Assembly: GCF_004297265.1 (NCBI RefSeq)
Contig: NZ_SCUT01000007.1
Location: forward strand, 156,604-220,603
Length of the DNA: 64,000 bases
Reading direction: 5' to 3'
DNA from: Reyranella sp.
GTDB lineage: Bacteria > Pseudomonadota > Alphaproteobacteria > Reyranellales > Reyranellaceae
Shown here: in pieces, positions 10,515 to 19,156 of the stretch
Layout: every line of letters begins with the position of its first letter
How positions within the stretch are numbered: the stretch's first letter is position 1
Program-made: the position numbers and the translations under genes
The notes under the pieces: generated by a model
Database searches by the model: none
Seen by the model: the letters and a program-made list of their open reading frames with translations, nothing else
What the model was told of the DNA's origin: nothing

Positions 10515-11287
10515 CGCAGCAGGCTCCACGCGAAGAGGTACTGGTTCACCTTCTTGAACAGCACGTCGGAGATCAGGCCGACCAGGCCGATCACCACGAT
10601 ACCCGCGATGATGTGATCGGTAGCCATCAGGGCCTGGCTGTCGGTGATCATGTGGCCGATGCCCGACGAGGCGCCGATCAGCTCGGCGACGATGATGTAG
10701 GTCCAGCCCAGCCCCAGCACCTGGCGCAGCGCCTCGGCGATGTCGGGCGCGGCGCCGGGCAGGACGACCCTGCGGATCACGCCGGTATCCTTGCAGCCCA
10801 GCGTATAGGCAGCCTCGACCAGGTCGCGGCGCGTGCCGGCCACGATCATGGCGATCATGAGGGTGAGCTGGAAGAAGCAACCGATGAAGATGACAGTGAG
10901 CTTCTGCGCCTCGCCGATGCCGACCCACAGGATCAGCAGCGGGATGAAGGCCGAGGCCGGCAGGTAGCGCGCGAAGGAGACGAAGGGTTCGAAGAAGGCC
11001 TCGATCGGCTTGTAGACTCCCATCGCGATACCGAGTGGCACGGCGATGACGGCGGCGAGCACGAAGCCGCCGACCACGCGCCAGATGGTCATGCCGACGT
11101 CGTAGGTGAATCCCTGCGTGGCAAAGAGGCTCCAGGCGGAAACCAGCGTCTGCCAGGGCGAGGCGAGGAAGTGCTTCGGGACGGCGCCGGTCCAGGTGAT
11201 CAGCCACCAGAGCGCGACGAAGGCGACGAAGAACGCCACGCCCAGGACGATGCGATTCTCCCGTTTGACGGGAACCAGCAGTTTCAT
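10511..11287 (-). CDS. ABC transporter permease, NitT/TauT (SsuC/TauC) type
   Basis: Inner-membrane permease, 258 aa with about six hydrophobic segments. The first follows MKLLVPVKRENR at residues about 13-31. The EAA coupling loop reads VEAAYTLGCKDTGVIRRVVLPGAAP, followed by GLGWTYIIVAELIGASSGIGHMI, typical of SsuC/TauC permeases. It is separated from the upstream binding-protein gene by 131 bp filled with palindromic repeats and overlaps the ATPase gene by 4 bp. Confidence 0.92.
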   Translation of the reverse strand: MKLLVPVKRENRIVLGVAFFVAFVALWWLITWTGAVPKHFLASPWQTLVSAWSLFATQGFTYDVGMTIWRVVGGFVLAAVIAVPLGIAMGVYKPIEAFFEPFVSFARYLPASAFIPLLILWVGIGEAQKLTVIFIGCFFQLTLMIAMIVAGTRRDLVEAAYTLGCKDTGVIRRVVLPGAAPDIAEALRQVLGLGWTYIIVAELIGASSGIGHMITDSQALMATDHIIAGIVVIGLVGLISDVLFKKVNQYLFAWSLLR

Positions 11288-11302
11288 GATCTCTTCTCAA
11301 AC

Positions 11303-11409
11303 CTTCCTCCCCATTCAAATAGGGAGGTGTCGGCGTCCTACGCCGACGGAGGGGTCATGACCCCTCCGCCTCACAGGACGAGGCACCTCCCCCGCTAACG
11401 GGGGAGGCA
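11303..11409. repeat. Composite palindromic repeat with four stems between transporter genes
   Basis: Consecutive inverted repeats: CCTCCC/GGGAGG (11306-11326); GTCGGCG/CGCCGAC (11329-11347); a 22-bp perfect palindrome centred on TCATGA (11347-11368); and CCTCCCCCG/CGGGGGAGG (11387-11407). The outer stems match the hairpin after hutU. It lies inside an operon after the binding-protein gene. It could stabilise the upstream mRNA or cause partial termination, so that more binding protein than permease is made. Confidence 0.75.
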
Positions 11410-11418
11410 AAAGGCTGG

Positions 11419-12372
11419 CTACTTGATGTACGTCGTGTCGAAGAGCGTATCCATGTTGTCCGGCTTGCTCTTGATCACGCCGATCTCGAGCAGCAGCTCC
11501 GCGGCTTCCTTGTTGAAGGCCTGGATCTCGCCGCTGAAGAACTTCTTGTTGGCCTCGCGGTCGGCCCACTTGATCTTGGCCTGTGACTTCTCGAACTGCT
11601 CGGCGGTCTGCTTCACGTCGGCGCCCATGATCGTGAAGGCCTTCTGCTTGTCCTTCTCGATCATGTCGAGGGCCTGGAAGTAGCTCTCGACCAGCGCCTT
11701 CACCGCCTTGGGGTTCTCCTTGATGAACTTCGGCGTGCAGCCGAAGGAGTCGAACACCATCGGGTACTGCAGCGAATCGGCGATCAGCTTGCCGGTCTCG
11801 GGCTTGTCGCGCACCAGGCTGAGATAGGGCTCGTAGGTGACGGCGGCGTCGAGGTCCTTGCCGGTGACGAAGGCGTTGGCGGCGGGCGCCGGCTCCAGGG
11901 TGACGAGCTTCACGTCCTTCAGCGACATGCCGTTCTTCTTCAGGATCCAGGCCAGGGTGAAGTGCGGGTTGGTGCCCGGCGCCGAGGCGGCGACCGTCTT
12001 GCCCTTGAGGTCGGTGACCTTGGCGATGTCGTTGCGGGCGACGATGCCGTCCGAGCCCATGCCCTGGTCCATCTTGAAGAGCTGGGTGGTGGCGATGCCG
12101 TTGGTGTTCCACACGATCCAGGTCTCGACCGTGGTCGCGGCGCACTGCAGGTCGCCCGAGGCGATGGCGAGGTGGCGGTCCTTCTGCGGGATCTTCTTGA
12201 TCGTCACGTCGAGGCCGTTGGCCTTGTAGATGCCGGCCTCCTTGGCGAGCGTGATCGGCGCGAAGCCGGTCCAGCCGGAGATGCCGATGGCGACCTTGGT
12301 GTCCTGCGCCGCGGCGCCGCCGGCGAAGGCCGTTGCCGCCAGAACGGCGGCCACTGCTGTGAACTTGGACAT
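11419..12372 (-). CDS. NitT/TauT-type ABC substrate-binding protein
   Basis: Periplasmic binding protein, 317 aa. A signal peptide (MSKFTAVAAVLAATAFAGGAAAQ) is cleaved near residue 22. The mature part resembles NMT1/SsuA-type proteins: GISGWTGFAPITLAKEAGIYKANGLDV, then DLKGKTVAASAPGTNPHF. A GGGAGC ribosome site precedes the ATG. It lies 25 bp after the PhyH-type dioxygenase gene on the same strand. The ligand is unknown; a substrate or product of the neighbouring dioxygenase is the obvious guess. Confidence 0.9.
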   Translation of the reverse strand: MSKFTAVAAVLAATAFAGGAAAQDTKVAIGISGWTGFAPITLAKEAGIYKANGLDVTIKKIPQKDRHLAIASGDLQCAATTVETWIVWNTNGIATTQLFKMDQGMGSDGIVARNDIAKVTDLKGKTVAASAPGTNPHFTLAWILKKNGMSLKDVKLVTLEPAPAANAFVTGKDLDAAVTYEPYLSLVRDKPETGKLIADSLQYPMVFDSFGCTPKFIKENPKAVKALVESYFQALDMIEKDKQKAFTIMGADVKQTAEQFEKSQAKIKWADREANKKFFSGEIQAFNKEAAELLLEIGVIKSKPDNMDTLFDTTYIK

Positions 12373-12397
12373 GATGAAGCTCCCTTTGATCTGAGTG

Positions 12398-13204
12398 TTA
12401 CGAACGATAGACGACGGGAAAGAGCGGCGTGTCGAGAGGGTCACCATCCTGCAGCCCGAGATCGGGGAAGGGCGGCGAGGTCCGGCCGGCGCGCTTCGCG
12501 AAGACGGCGTCGTCGCCGACCCAGCGCGCCGAGAAGACACGGCGCGCGCGCGGCGACTGGTTACCCGGCGCGCCGTGCACCGTCCGGAAATTGAAGGCGA
12601 TGGCGTCGCCCGGCTGCATGTCCCAGCCCGCGACGTCGAGCGTGGGGCGCATCGCCTCGATATCGGGCATCACTTCGAAATCGTCGTTGGCATAGAGCCG
12701 CGTGCCGTCGAAGCGCATGGGCCGGAAGCCCTTGCCCCAGGTATGCGAACCTTTGATGCACTCCATCACCACGTCGCGCGGCACCGGATCGAGCGGGATC
12801 CAGAAGCTGACGCTCTGCCGGCCTTCTACACAGTAGTAGGGCTGATCCTGGTGCCACGGCGTGACCGTGCTGCCGCCCGGCTGTTTCACGAGCACATGGT
12901 CATGGAAGAAGCGGGCCGTGCGCGAGCCCATGAGGCGGGCCGCGATCTCCGCGGCCGGCGACTTCCAGACGAAGGCTTCGAACTCCGGGATGCGCTGCCA
13001 GTTGCACAGGTCCTGGAAGAAGGGCGCCGAGCCGTCGGCCGGACGAACCGTCCGTTCCAGCGGGCTGGGATTGGCCATCAGCGCGTCGACACCGGCGCGC
13101 AGCGGTTCCACCCAATCATCGAAGACGCCGCGCAGCACGATCGCACCGTCCTGGCGATAGCGCTCCGCATCGTCCGTTTGCGGCACTTTTTGTTCGGTCC
13201 CCAT
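12398..13204 (-). CDS. Phytanoyl-CoA dioxygenase (PhyH) family oxygenase
   Basis: Fe(II)/2-oxoglutarate-dependent dioxygenase, 268 aa, cytoplasmic. The facial triad is visible as His118 and Asp120 (TPWHQDQPYY) and His210 (FRTVHGAPGN); an arginine of ARRVFSARW, near 220-227, would bind 2-oxoglutarate. The family hydroxylates diverse small molecules, so the substrate cannot be named. It is first in the operon dioxygenase, binding protein, permease, ATPase, HutC-like regulator. The start lies 13 bp downstream of the palindrome at 13218-13231. Confidence 0.88.
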   Translation of the reverse strand: MGTEQKVPQTDDAERYRQDGAIVLRGVFDDWVEPLRAGVDALMANPSPLERTVRPADGSAPFFQDLCNWQRIPEFEAFVWKSPAAEIAARLMGSRTARFFHDHVLVKQPGGSTVTPWHQDQPYYCVEGRQSVSFWIPLDPVPRDVVMECIKGSHTWGKGFRPMRFDGTRLYANDDFEVMPDIEAMRPTLDVAGWDMQPGDAIAFNFRTVHGAPGNQSPRARRVFSARWVGDDAVFAKRAGRTSPPFPDLGLQDGDPLDTPLFPVVYRS

Positions 13205-13217
13205 GCCTAGCCTGTAG

Positions 13218-13231
13218 CCTGTCTATACAGG
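13218..13231. promoter_or_regulatory. Operator-like palindrome upstream of the PhyH operon
   Basis: CCTGT (13218-13222), 4-bp centre, ACAGG (13227-13231). On the minus strand it contains TGTATAGACA, the classic HutC/GntR core, differing by one base from TGTATAGTCA in the hut operator. A TTGACC (-35-like) element overlaps it on the minus strand. It lies just upstream of the operon that ends in the second HutC-like gene, so autoregulation is likely. Confidence 0.6.
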
Positions 13232-13364
13232 TCAAGTCAGCAGAATCTGTGCCATCCGATGCAGCTGGTGCACGCCACCGCCGTCCGTGGCGTGGCCAGA
13301 TCCGTGGCATGGGACTTGCGTCTTTTTGCAGTGATTGTCCGCGTTCCGAACGGGAGAGCGAGGC

Positions 13365-14732
13365 GTGCCTCAAAAGACTCAACGACGGATGATGCGTCTC
13401 GGCGCCTTCGTCCACGAAACCGGGCAGCATGTTGCAGCCTGGCGCCATCCCCAAGCTCACTTCCACTCGGGTGCGAGTCTTGCCGACGCGGTCGAGGTTG
13501 CCCAGACCGCCGAGCGCGGCAAGTTCGACTTCCTTTTCCTGGCCGACACGGCCGCCGTCAGCCTGTCGGGAACGCCTGAATCACGTGGCCGCATGGGCAA
13601 GGTGGTCAAATTCGAGCCCATGACCATCCTGTCGGCGCTCGCCGCCGTCACCAGGCATCTCGGCCTCGTCGCCACCTCGACCACAACATTCAACGAACCC
13701 TATACGCTGGCCCGCCAGTTCGCCTCGCTCGACCAGATCAGCGGCGGCCGGTCCGGCTGGAATCTCGTCACCTCGAACAACGAGGATGACGCGCTCAACT
13801 ACAGTCTCGATCAGCATCCCGCGCACGCCGACCGTTACGAGCGTGCCATCGAGTTCGCGGAGGTCGTCACCGGCCTGTGGGACAGCTGGGACGAGGACGC
13901 CTTCATCCGCGACAAGGAGTCGGGCGTCTTCTTCGATCCCTCCAAGCTCCATCCGCTGCATCACAAGGGCAAGCATTTCCAGGTACGCGGGCCGCTCAAC
14001 GTCGGCCGCTCGCCGCAGGGGCGGCCGGTGCTGGTCCAGGCCGGCGCCTCGGGCACCGGACGCGATGTCGCCGCGCGCCTCGCCGAGCTGGTGTTCACCG
14101 CGCAGACCACCTTCGATCAGGGCAAGGAGTTCTACGGCGACGTGATGGGGCGGCTGCCGCGCTACGGCCGCTCGCCCTCCGAAGTTCTGGTGATGCCCGG
14201 CCTTTATCCGGTCGTCGCACCGACCGCATCGGAGGCGCGGGAGAAGTACGATTACCTGCAGTCGCTGATCCATCCCAGCGTTGGCCTCGCCGTTCTGGAA
14301 CACACGATCGGCGTGCACGATCTCGACAAGCTGCCGCTCGACGGGCCGGTGCCCGAGATGCCCGACACCAACGGTCCGCTCAGCCGCCAGCGTCTCCTGC
14401 TCGATCAGGCGCGCCGCGACAAACTCACTTTGTGGGAGCTCTGCCTCGCCAATGCCGGTCCGCGCGGACACGTGCTCACCATCGGCACGCCGAGCCAGGT
14501 CGCCGACGAGATGGAGCACTGGTTCAAGGACGGTGCCTGCGACGGCTTCAACGTGATGCCGGCCTGGCTGCCGGGCTCGCTGACCGATTTCGTCGACCTC
14601 GTGATCCCCGAACTGCAGCGCCGGGGTCTGTTCAGAACGGAGTACGAATCCATGACCTTGCGCGGGAATCTCGGCCTGCCGCGGCCGATCAGCCGTTTCC
14701 ATGCCGACCGCTTTGCAGGAGCCGCCCAATGA
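13365..14732 (+). CDS. Flavin-dependent monooxygenase, NtaA/SnaA/DszA (LLM) family
   Basis: Two-component luciferase-like monooxygenase, 455 aa, using FMNH2 supplied by a separate reductase. Family motifs are MRLGAFVHETGQHVAAWRHP, FDFLFLADT, SGGRSGWNLVTS and VLVQAGASGTGRDVAARLAE. The GTG at 13365 has a GGGAG site at 13352; the ATG at 13389 is an alternative. The stop overlaps the next gene, a peptide-type binding protein (ATGA). Characterised relatives oxidise nitrilotriacetate, EDTA, sulfur heterocycles and streptogramin precursors. Here the substrate is presumably what the coupled transporter imports. No reductase gene is nearby. Confidence 0.9.
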   Translation: MPQKTQRRMMRLGAFVHETGQHVAAWRHPQAHFHSGASLADAVEVAQTAERGKFDFLFLADTAAVSLSGTPESRGRMGKVVKFEPMTILSALAAVTRHLGLVATSTTTFNEPYTLARQFASLDQISGGRSGWNLVTSNNEDDALNYSLDQHPAHADRYERAIEFAEVVTGLWDSWDEDAFIRDKESGVFFDPSKLHPLHHKGKHFQVRGPLNVGRSPQGRPVLVQAGASGTGRDVAARLAELVFTAQTTFDQGKEFYGDVMGRLPRYGRSPSEVLVMPGLYPVVAPTASEAREKYDYLQSLIHPSVGLAVLEHTIGVHDLDKLPLDGPVPEMPDTNGPLSRQRLLLDQARRDKLTLWELCLANAGPRGHVLTIGTPSQVADEMEHWFKDGACDGFNVMPAWLPGSLTDFVDLVIPELQRRGLFRTEYESMTLRGNLGLPRPISRFHADRFAGAAQ

Positions 14733-16330
14733 CAATGAAGGGACCCATGCTCGGCCGCCGCCAGGTCGCAGGGCTGGCTGCCGGCGCTCTCGTCGCGGGC
14801 TCCATCCGGTCGGTCCAGGCCGCCGACTCTTCGACCTTCGTCAGCGGCTTCGCCCTGCCGATGAACCTTGATCCGCATCAGGTCTATGACGTGCCGATGC
14901 AGTCGATGATGCTGAACGCCTACGACAATCTCTATCGCTACCAGAACGATCCGCCGCAGATCGTGCCGTGGCTGGCCGAAAGCCATACCGTCTCCGATGA
15001 CGGCCTGCTGTGGGAATTTAAGCTCCGCCCGAACATCAAGTTCCACGACGGCAGCCCGATGACGGCGGAAGACGTCGTCTACAGCTTCCGTCGCGTGCTG
15101 GCGCTGGGACTGGCGCCGGCCGGCGCTTTCCTCAAGATCCTGAAGCCCGACAACGTCACGGCACCCGAGCCCCTCGTGGTGCGGTTCAAGCTCGAGACCT
15201 CCTATGCGCCGTTCTTCGCGGCGATCCCGAGCATCTCCATCGTCAATCCGCGCCTGATCGAACCCAATGTGAAGAACGGCGACTGGGGCAAGGCCTGGCT
15301 CGCCTCGAACGGCGCGGGCTCCGGCTCCTACCGCATCATTCCCGCCGGCTACCGGCCGCTCGAATATCTCGACATGGAGATCAACGAAGGACACTTCCTC
15401 GGCTGGTCGCACAATCCCAAGCCGGTGAAGAAGATCGCCTACCGGCCGACCAAGGAAACCTCGACTCGCGTGCTGGCCCTGCTGAACGGATCGCTCGACT
15501 GCACCGATCCCAACTTGCCGGCCGACCAGGTGGAGCAGATCAACGCCTCCAAGATCGCCTACGTCCAGAAGGATGTGGTCATGCGGACCTTCGTCATCCG
15601 CATGAACAACACCAAGCCGCCGTTCGACAATCTCAATGCGCGCCTGTGCTTCGCCCATGCCTTCAACTACATGGGCTTCATCAAGGACATCCTGGGCGGC
15701 TACGCCACGCGCGATCCCTATCCCATGCCCGACAACCTGTGGGGCATTCCCAAGGATGTGAAGGGCTACGACTACGACCTCAAGAAGGCCAAGGAATACT
15801 ACGCCAAGGCCGTCGCCGAGGGCGCGCCCATGAAGCGACCGCTCGAGCTGCACGTGCAGTCGGAGAACGAGCAGAGCGTGCAGGGCGCACAGCTCTTCCA
15901 GGCCGACCTGGCGCAGATCGGCATCAACCTGAAAGTGGTCGGCAACATCTGGTCGAACCTGACCACCGCCGCCGCCAAGCCCGACACCACGCCGGACATG
16001 TGGGTCCATTGGGTCAGCACCTATTTCGTCGATCCCGAGAACTGGGTCGGCCAGATGTACGACAGCCAGTTCCACGGGACCTGGAAGGCCTCGTCCTACT
16101 ACAAGAACGACCAGGTCGACGCGTTGCTGCGCAAGGCGCGCGCGGCGGTGAAGCAGGAGGAGCGGGCGCCGCTCTACGAGGAGGCCATCCGCAAGATCAT
16201 GGCCGATTCACCCGACATCTGGATCTACAATTCCATGCAGCTCCAGGGCCTCAACAAGCGGGTCAAGGGCCGTCGCTTCTGCACCGTGGGCCAGGGTGCC
16301 GAGATTCGCTGGATCACGCTCGACGGCTGA
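14729..16330 (+). CDS. Peptide/nickel-type ABC substrate-binding protein (SBP family 5)
   Basis: Periplasmic solute receptor, 533 aa. The N-terminus has a twin arginine (Arg10-Arg11, LGRRQVAGLAAG) and a hydrophobic stretch ending in VQAAD, so export may be by Tat. The family 5 core includes PWLAESHTVSDDGLLWEFKL, IKFHDGSPMTAEDVVYSFRR and a C-terminal dimerisation region. It overlaps the monooxygenase stop by 4 bp and is followed by two permease and two ATPase genes, a complete importer. Confidence 0.9.
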   Translation: MTMKGPMLGRRQVAGLAAGALVAGSIRSVQAADSSTFVSGFALPMNLDPHQVYDVPMQSMMLNAYDNLYRYQNDPPQIVPWLAESHTVSDDGLLWEFKLRPNIKFHDGSPMTAEDVVYSFRRVLALGLAPAGAFLKILKPDNVTAPEPLVVRFKLETSYAPFFAAIPSISIVNPRLIEPNVKNGDWGKAWLASNGAGSGSYRIIPAGYRPLEYLDMEINEGHFLGWSHNPKPVKKIAYRPTKETSTRVLALLNGSLDCTDPNLPADQVEQINASKIAYVQKDVVMRTFVIRMNNTKPPFDNLNARLCFAHAFNYMGFIKDILGGYATRDPYPMPDNLWGIPKDVKGYDYDLKKAKEYYAKAVAEGAPMKRPLELHVQSENEQSVQGAQLFQADLAQIGINLKVVGNIWSNLTTAAAKPDTTPDMWVHWVSTYFVDPENWVGQMYDSQFHGTWKASSYYKNDQVDALLRKARAAVKQEERAPLYEEAIRKIMADSPDIWIYNSMQLQGLNKRVKGRRFCTVGQGAEIRWITLDG

Positions 16331-16332
16331 GC

Positions 16333-17343
16333 ATGCTGCGTTTCGTCGTCCGGCGCTGCCTGCTCGTGCTGCCGTCGCTGCTCGGGTTGCTGGTCGTCAC
16401 CTTCCTGCTGATCCGCGTGGTGCCGTCGGATCCGGCCGTGGCGATGGCGGGTGATGCCGCGACGCCCGAACAGATCGAGCGCTTGCGCCAGCAGTACGGC
16501 CTCAACCGCCCGATCTGGGAGCAGTTCGTCTCCTATGTGGGCAAGGTCGCCACGCTCGACCTCGGTGAGAGCGCCTTCTCGCGCCGGCCGGTCGCCGTTG
16601 ACATCGCCCAGCGCCTGCCGGCGACCCTGATGCTCACTTTCTGCGCGCTGGCGATCTCGGTCTTCGTCGGCGTGCCGCTGGGGGTCATCGCCGGGCTTTC
16701 GCACAATGCCTGGCCGGACTACCTGCTGCGTGTCTTCTCGGTGATGGGCATCGCCGTGGCGGCCTTCTGGTTCGCCATCATGCTGCAGCTTCTCTTTTCG
16801 ATGGAGCTCGGCTGGCTGCCCCTGCGCGGCGAGATCTCCGCCACGATACCGCGACCGCCGAGGATCACCGGCTTCATGGTGATCGACGCGATGATCGCCG
16901 GCCGCTTCGACGTGGTCGCCGACGCCCTGCGCCATCTGGTCCTGCCGGCGGTGACGCTGTCGCTGGGCGGGCTCGCCACCATCGTGCGGTTCACGCGGGC
17001 CGGTGTGCTCGACACGATGCAGCAGGACTTCGTCTTCTACGAACGCGCCATGGGGTATCGCCGGTGGCGGCTCAACTGGATTTACGTGCTGCGCAACTCG
17101 GTGACGGCGACCGTGACCCAGATCGGCCTGCTGTTCGGCGGCCTGATCGCGGGAGGCGTCGTTGTCGAATCGATCTTCGACTGGCCGGGCATCGGCAGCT
17201 ACACGGTGCAGGCGATCCTGACGGGCGACCGCCAGGTCATGCTCGCGGTCACGCTTCTGGTGGGCGTGGTCTATGCCGCCGTCAACATCCTGACCGACCT
17301 GGTGCACGGCGTCCTCGATCCCCGCCTGATGGAGCGGGGATGA
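16333..17343 (+). CDS. ABC transporter permease, DppB/OppB type
   Basis: Inner-membrane permease, 336 aa, beginning MLRFVVRRCLLVLPSLLGLL as in DppB proteins, with the conserved YGLNRPIWEQFVSYVGKVATLDLG periplasmic stretch. The coupling loop is ERAMGYRRWRLNWIYVLRNS, and the C-terminus VNILTDLVHGVLDPRL is a family hallmark. It starts 2 bp after the binding-protein stop and overlaps the next permease by 4 bp. Confidence 0.93.
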   Translation: MLRFVVRRCLLVLPSLLGLLVVTFLLIRVVPSDPAVAMAGDAATPEQIERLRQQYGLNRPIWEQFVSYVGKVATLDLGESAFSRRPVAVDIAQRLPATLMLTFCALAISVFVGVPLGVIAGLSHNAWPDYLLRVFSVMGIAVAAFWFAIMLQLLFSMELGWLPLRGEISATIPRPPRITGFMVIDAMIAGRFDVVADALRHLVLPAVTLSLGGLATIVRFTRAGVLDTMQQDFVFYERAMGYRRWRLNWIYVLRNSVTATVTQIGLLFGGLIAGGVVVESIFDWPGIGSYTVQAILTGDRQVMLAVTLLVGVVYAAVNILTDLVHGVLDPRLMERG

Positions 17344-18182
17344 GCCCGATCCTGCGCAAGCTCAGCCGCGACCTGCCCGCGATGCTGGGGCTCGGCATCG
17401 TGCTCTTCGTGCTGGTGATCGCGATCTTCGGGCCGATGCTGGCGCCGTACCCCGAGGATGCGGCGGCCTCGCATCTCACGCGCCGGCTGAAGCCGCCCAG
17501 CGCCGCCTTCCCGTTCGGCACGGACAATCTCGGCCGCGACATCTTCTCCCGCGTCATCCTGGGTGCGCGCGGCGCGCTCTCGATCGCGCTCACCGTCGTG
17601 TCGACCGCCATGCTGATCGGCGTGCCGCTGGGCCTGATCGCGGGCTATCGCGGCGGCTGGGTGTCCGAAGGCATCATGAGGGTCACCGACGTGGTACTGG
17701 CGATCCCGCAGCTCGTCCTGGCGCTCGCGCTGGCGCAGCTCATGTCGCCTTCGCTCGAAAGCGCGATGCTGGCGCTCTCGCTCACCTACTGGCCGTATTT
17801 CACCCGCATCGTCTATGCCGAGACGCGGCGACTCTCGGCGTCCCTGTTCGTCGACGCCCTGCGCGGCATCGGGGCCGGCAGCGGCCGCATCGTCTTCCTG
17901 CACATCCTGCCCAACGCGCTTTCGCCGGTCATCGTACGCGCCACCATCGGCCTCGGCTTCACGATCCTGGTGGCGGCGGTCCTGGGTTTCCTCGGGATGG
18001 GCGCGACGCCGCCGGCACCGGACTGGGGCCTCGCCATCGCCGAAAGCCGCACCTACCTGCCTCGCGCCTGGTGGTACGCCACCTTCCCGGGCCTCGCGAT
18101 CCTGATCACCGTGATGGGCTTCAATCTCCTGGGCGACGGGTTGCGCGACATCGTCGATCCCCGCATCCGGCGCTCGCGATGA
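17340..18182 (+). CDS. ABC transporter permease, DppC/OppC type
   Basis: Second inner-membrane subunit, 280 aa. Typical DppC features are FPFGTDNLGRDIFSRVILGAR, the coupling loop VDALRGIGAGSGRIVFLHILPNALSP and the C-terminal GDGLRDIVDPRIRR. It overlaps both neighbours by 4 bp. It pairs with the DppB-type permease to form the channel. Confidence 0.93.
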   Translation: MSPILRKLSRDLPAMLGLGIVLFVLVIAIFGPMLAPYPEDAAASHLTRRLKPPSAAFPFGTDNLGRDIFSRVILGARGALSIALTVVSTAMLIGVPLGLIAGYRGGWVSEGIMRVTDVVLAIPQLVLALALAQLMSPSLESAMLALSLTYWPYFTRIVYAETRRLSASLFVDALRGIGAGSGRIVFLHILPNALSPVIVRATIGLGFTILVAAVLGFLGMGATPPAPDWGLAIAESRTYLPRAWWYATFPGLAILITVMGFNLLGDGLRDIVDPRIRRSR

Positions 18183-19156
18183 TCCCGGTCCTCAGTGTGC
18201 GCGGCCTCAAGGTGTCGATCCGCACCGACGAGGGCAATGCCGAGATCCTCGACGATATCGGCCTCACCCTGGAGCGTGGCCGCATCCTGGGCGTGGTGGG
18301 CGAGTCGGGTTGCGGCAAGTCCACGTTGATCCGGTCGATCATGGGTATCCTGCCGCGCGCGGCGACGGTCGATGCCGGCGAGATCTGGTTCGAAGGCGAG
18401 AACCTGCTGGCCTTCTCAGAAGCCGAGCTGAACGACGGCGTGCGCTCCAGCCGCGTCGGCTTCATTCCGCAGGACCCGCTGCTCGCGCTCAATCCGGTGT
18501 TCAAGGTCGGCGCCCAGATGCTCGAAATCATGCGCTGGCATGCGCCTGACAACGGATTGCGCGGTGCGGCACGCCGGCGGGCGCATGTCGAGCGGCTGGT
18601 GAGCCTGCTGAAGCGCATGCAGGTGCCCGATCCGGAAACGGCGCTGGAGCGTTATCCGCATCAATTCTCGGGCGGGCAGCGCCAGCGCCTGCTGATCGCG
18701 GCGGCGCTGGCCTGTGCGCCGGGCCTGGTGATCGCCGACGAGCCGACCACGGCGCTCGACGTCACGACCCAGCACCAGATCCTGCTCCTGCTGCGCGAGC
18801 TGGTGGCGGAGTTCGGAATCTCGCTGCTGTTCGTGACGCATGATTTCGGCGTCGTCGCCGAGCTGTGCGACGATCTCTGCGTCATCTATGCCGGCCAGAC
18901 GGTGGAGGCGGGGGCCGTGCAGGCGATCCTCGATGCACCGTCGCATCCCTACACCCGCGCGCTGCTCGCCTGTCACCCCGACCGGGCGACGACGTTCCTC
19001 GGCATTCCGGGCTCGGTGCCGTCGCCGCTGGCGCGTCCGCCGGGTTGCCTGTTCGCGCCACGCTGCATCGACGCGCAGGCGCTCTGCCTGACGGGACGGC
19101 CGCCCCAGGGACAGGCCCGTTCGGGCGCCGAGGTCCGCTGCGTGAAGTTCGCATGA
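18179..19156 (+). CDS. ABC transporter ATPase, DppD/OppD type
   Basis: ATPase of the peptide-type importer, 325 aa. Walker A is GESGCGKS (residues 41-48), signature FSGGQRQR is near 163-170, Walker B LVIADEPT near 183-190, H-loop FVTHD. The C-terminal oligopeptide-transporter extension carries cysteines ([14 protein letters not shown]) of the kind that bind an Fe-S cluster in DppD/OppD proteins. It overlaps the permease and the next ATPase gene by 4 bp each. Confidence 0.93.
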   Translation: MIPVLSVRGLKVSIRTDEGNAEILDDIGLTLERGRILGVVGESGCGKSTLIRSIMGILPRAATVDAGEIWFEGENLLAFSEAELNDGVRSSRVGFIPQDPLLALNPVFKVGAQMLEIMRWHAPDNGLRGAARRRAHVERLVSLLKRMQVPDPETALERYPHQFSGGQRQRLLIAAALACAPGLVIADEPTTALDVTTQHQILLLLRELVAEFGISLLFVTHDFGVVAELCDDLCVIYAGQTVEAGAVQAILDAPSHPYTRALLACHPDRATTFLGIPGSVPSPLARPPGCLFAPRCIDAQALCLTGRPPQGQARSGAEVRCVKFA

